Part shown: one piece after another, positions 63,209 through 64,000 of the stretch | Layout of the letters: the number at the start of each line of letters is the position of its first letter | Numbering within the stretch: the stretch's first letter is position 1 | Assembly (NCBI GenBank): GCA_902780915.1 | Contig: CACZHK010000019.1 | Location: 1-64,000, forward strand | Length of the DNA: 64,000 nt | Origin: Pseudoselenomonas ruminantium | Lineage (GTDB): Bacteria > Bacillota > Negativicutes > Selenomonadales > Selenomonadaceae | Reading direction: 5' to 3' | Translations under genes and position numbers: made by a program | The notes under the pieces: generated by a model | Databases searched by the model: none | Told to the model about the DNA's origin: nothing | What the model saw: only the letters and a program-made list of their open reading frames with translations

Positions 63209-64000
63209 ATGCTAGTCGGCGAAGAGAGAAACAAAGTAGACCAGATCTGGGACACCTTCTGGACAGGCGGCCTCACCAATCCCCTGCTGGTCATCGAGCA
63301 GTTCACCTACCTGCTGTTCATCAAGCAGCTGGACGATATAGAGACAGAGAACGAAGCCAATGCGGCTCTGCTGGGCTATGAGAACGAGGACAAGATTTTC
63401 GGCCCCGACCAGCAGAACTTCCGCTGGAGCAAATTCAAGAACCTGGCCCCGGCGGTGCAGTTCCAATTGCTGTCGGAGGAAATCTTCCCCTTCATCAAAA
63501 ATCTCCACCCCGACGATGATGCCTCCTACACCCGCTTCATGAAGGATGCTACCTTCCAGATTTCCGCCCCGGACAAACTGGCGAAAATCATCGAGGGCAT
63601 CGACAAACTGGAACTGGACGAAGAAGACAGCAAAGGCGACCTCTATGAGTACATGCTTTCCAAACTGGCCTCCTCCAAAATCAACGGCCAGTTCCGCACG
63701 CCGAGACATATCATCAAGATGATGGTGGAAATGGCCGCCCCCCAGCCCAGCGACATCATCGTAGACCCTGCCATGGGCACAGCAGGATTTTTAGTGGCAG
63801 CGGAAGAATTTATCCGCAAGAACCACAGCGATATGCTGCTGGACGATGAACAGGCAGCACATTTTTCCAGCACCATGTTCCACGGCTTCGACACCGACCC
63901 CACCATGCTGAGAATCGGCACCATGAACATGATGCTCCACGGAGTGCATTATCCCCGCATAGACTACAAGGACAGTCTCTCCAAGAACAACTACGACAAA
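63209..64000 (+). CDS. hsdM: Type I restriction methylase HsdM (partial, runs off window)
   Basis: 264 codons are present with no stop before base 64000. The HsdM N-terminal helical domain (VDQIWDTFWTGGLTNPLLVIEQFTYLLFIKQLDD) is followed by RTPRHIIKMMVEMAAPQPSDIIVDPAMGTAGFL, containing the SAM-binding motif I. The catalytic NPPF lies beyond the window. ATG 63209 follows AAGAGG. hsdS and hsdR are expected further right. Confidence 0.93.
   Translation, partial: MLVGEERNKVDQIWDTFWTGGLTNPLLVIEQFTYLLFIKQLDDIETENEANAALLGYENEDKIFGPDQQNFRWSKFKNLAPAVQFQLLSEEIFPFIKNLHPDDDASYTRFMKDATFQISAPDKLAKIIEGIDKLELDEEDSKGDLYEYMLSKLASSKINGQFRTPRHIIKMMVEMAAPQPSDIIVDPAMGTAGFLVAAEEFIRKNHSDMLLDDEQAAHFSSTMFHGFDTDPTMLRIGTMNMMLHGVHYPRIDYKDSLSKNNYDK

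Overview
The window looks like a chromosomal segment of a Gram-negative-staining Firmicute of the Negativicutes, most like Selenomonas or a close relative. This is inferred from gene order and protein style, because no database search was possible. Supporting points are the Firmicute-type order tig-clpP-clpX-lon-engB and rbgA-rnhB-ylqG-ylqH, the use of T-box, FMN and cobalamin riboswitches, many TTG starts, strong GGAGG ribosome sites, and GC-rich core genes. Most genes lie on the minus strand.

Layout. 1-400: an FMN riboswitch with terminator, minus strand, reading out of the window. 400-6588: yifB, yraN, an FlhB-tail protein (YlqH type), a Gln-rich YlqG-like protein, rnhB and rbgA. 6770-9341: class II aldolase (+) and a secreted DUF3298-type protein (+). 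9359-15394: tadA, a small unknown, a metal ABC permease/ATPase pair, an ABC-2 exporter pair, udk and an aminotransferase. 15506-23046: siroheme-decarboxylase-like pair ahbA/ahbB, then engB, lon, clpX, clpP and tig. 23188-30500: GerMN lipoprotein, amidase, DUF3006, MBL lipoprotein, HAD phosphatase, CsoR-type repressor and ileS behind a T-box. 30864-31882: tRNA-Thr and mrp. 32083-35363: a vitamin B12 importer (btuC-btuD-btuF) behind a cobalamin riboswitch, abutting a truncated ribokinase gene.

36378-48526 holds a complete type I-F CRISPR-Cas locus: a 52-repeat array, cas6f, csy3, csy2, csy1, cas2-3, cas1 and an upstream fic gene. This region is visibly more AT-rich than its neighbours. Between cas2-3 and csy1 lies a two-repeat mini-CRISPR. 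Its short spacer begins with 15 nt identical to DNA just upstream of the csy1 promoter -35 box, and that DNA is flanked on the correct side by a CC PAM. The simplest reading is an RNA that guides the Csy complex to repress its own operon.

48632-52114: cbiL and an ABC importer of the iron/corrinoid family. 52270-55750: a four-gene operon of a P1B ATPase with a SCGLK membrane motif, two HMA-like proteins and a small membrane protein. It has a consensus promoter overlapped by GATAAT-type iron-box sequences, and resembles ferrosome (fez) clusters. 56113-60549 (+): a soluble PAS-PAS chemotaxis-type protein, a GntP-family permease, and a serine-hydroxymethyltransferase homologue in which the PLP lysine is replaced by aspartate. 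60696-64000 (+): tmcAL, a DUF815 AAA+ ATPase, and the first 264 codons of a type I restriction methylase HsdM running off the window.

Cobalamin and tetrapyrrole functions recur (B12 riboswitch with btuCDF, cbiL with a second importer, ahbAB), as do metal-handling genes (znuBC-like, CsoR, mrp, P1B ATPase).
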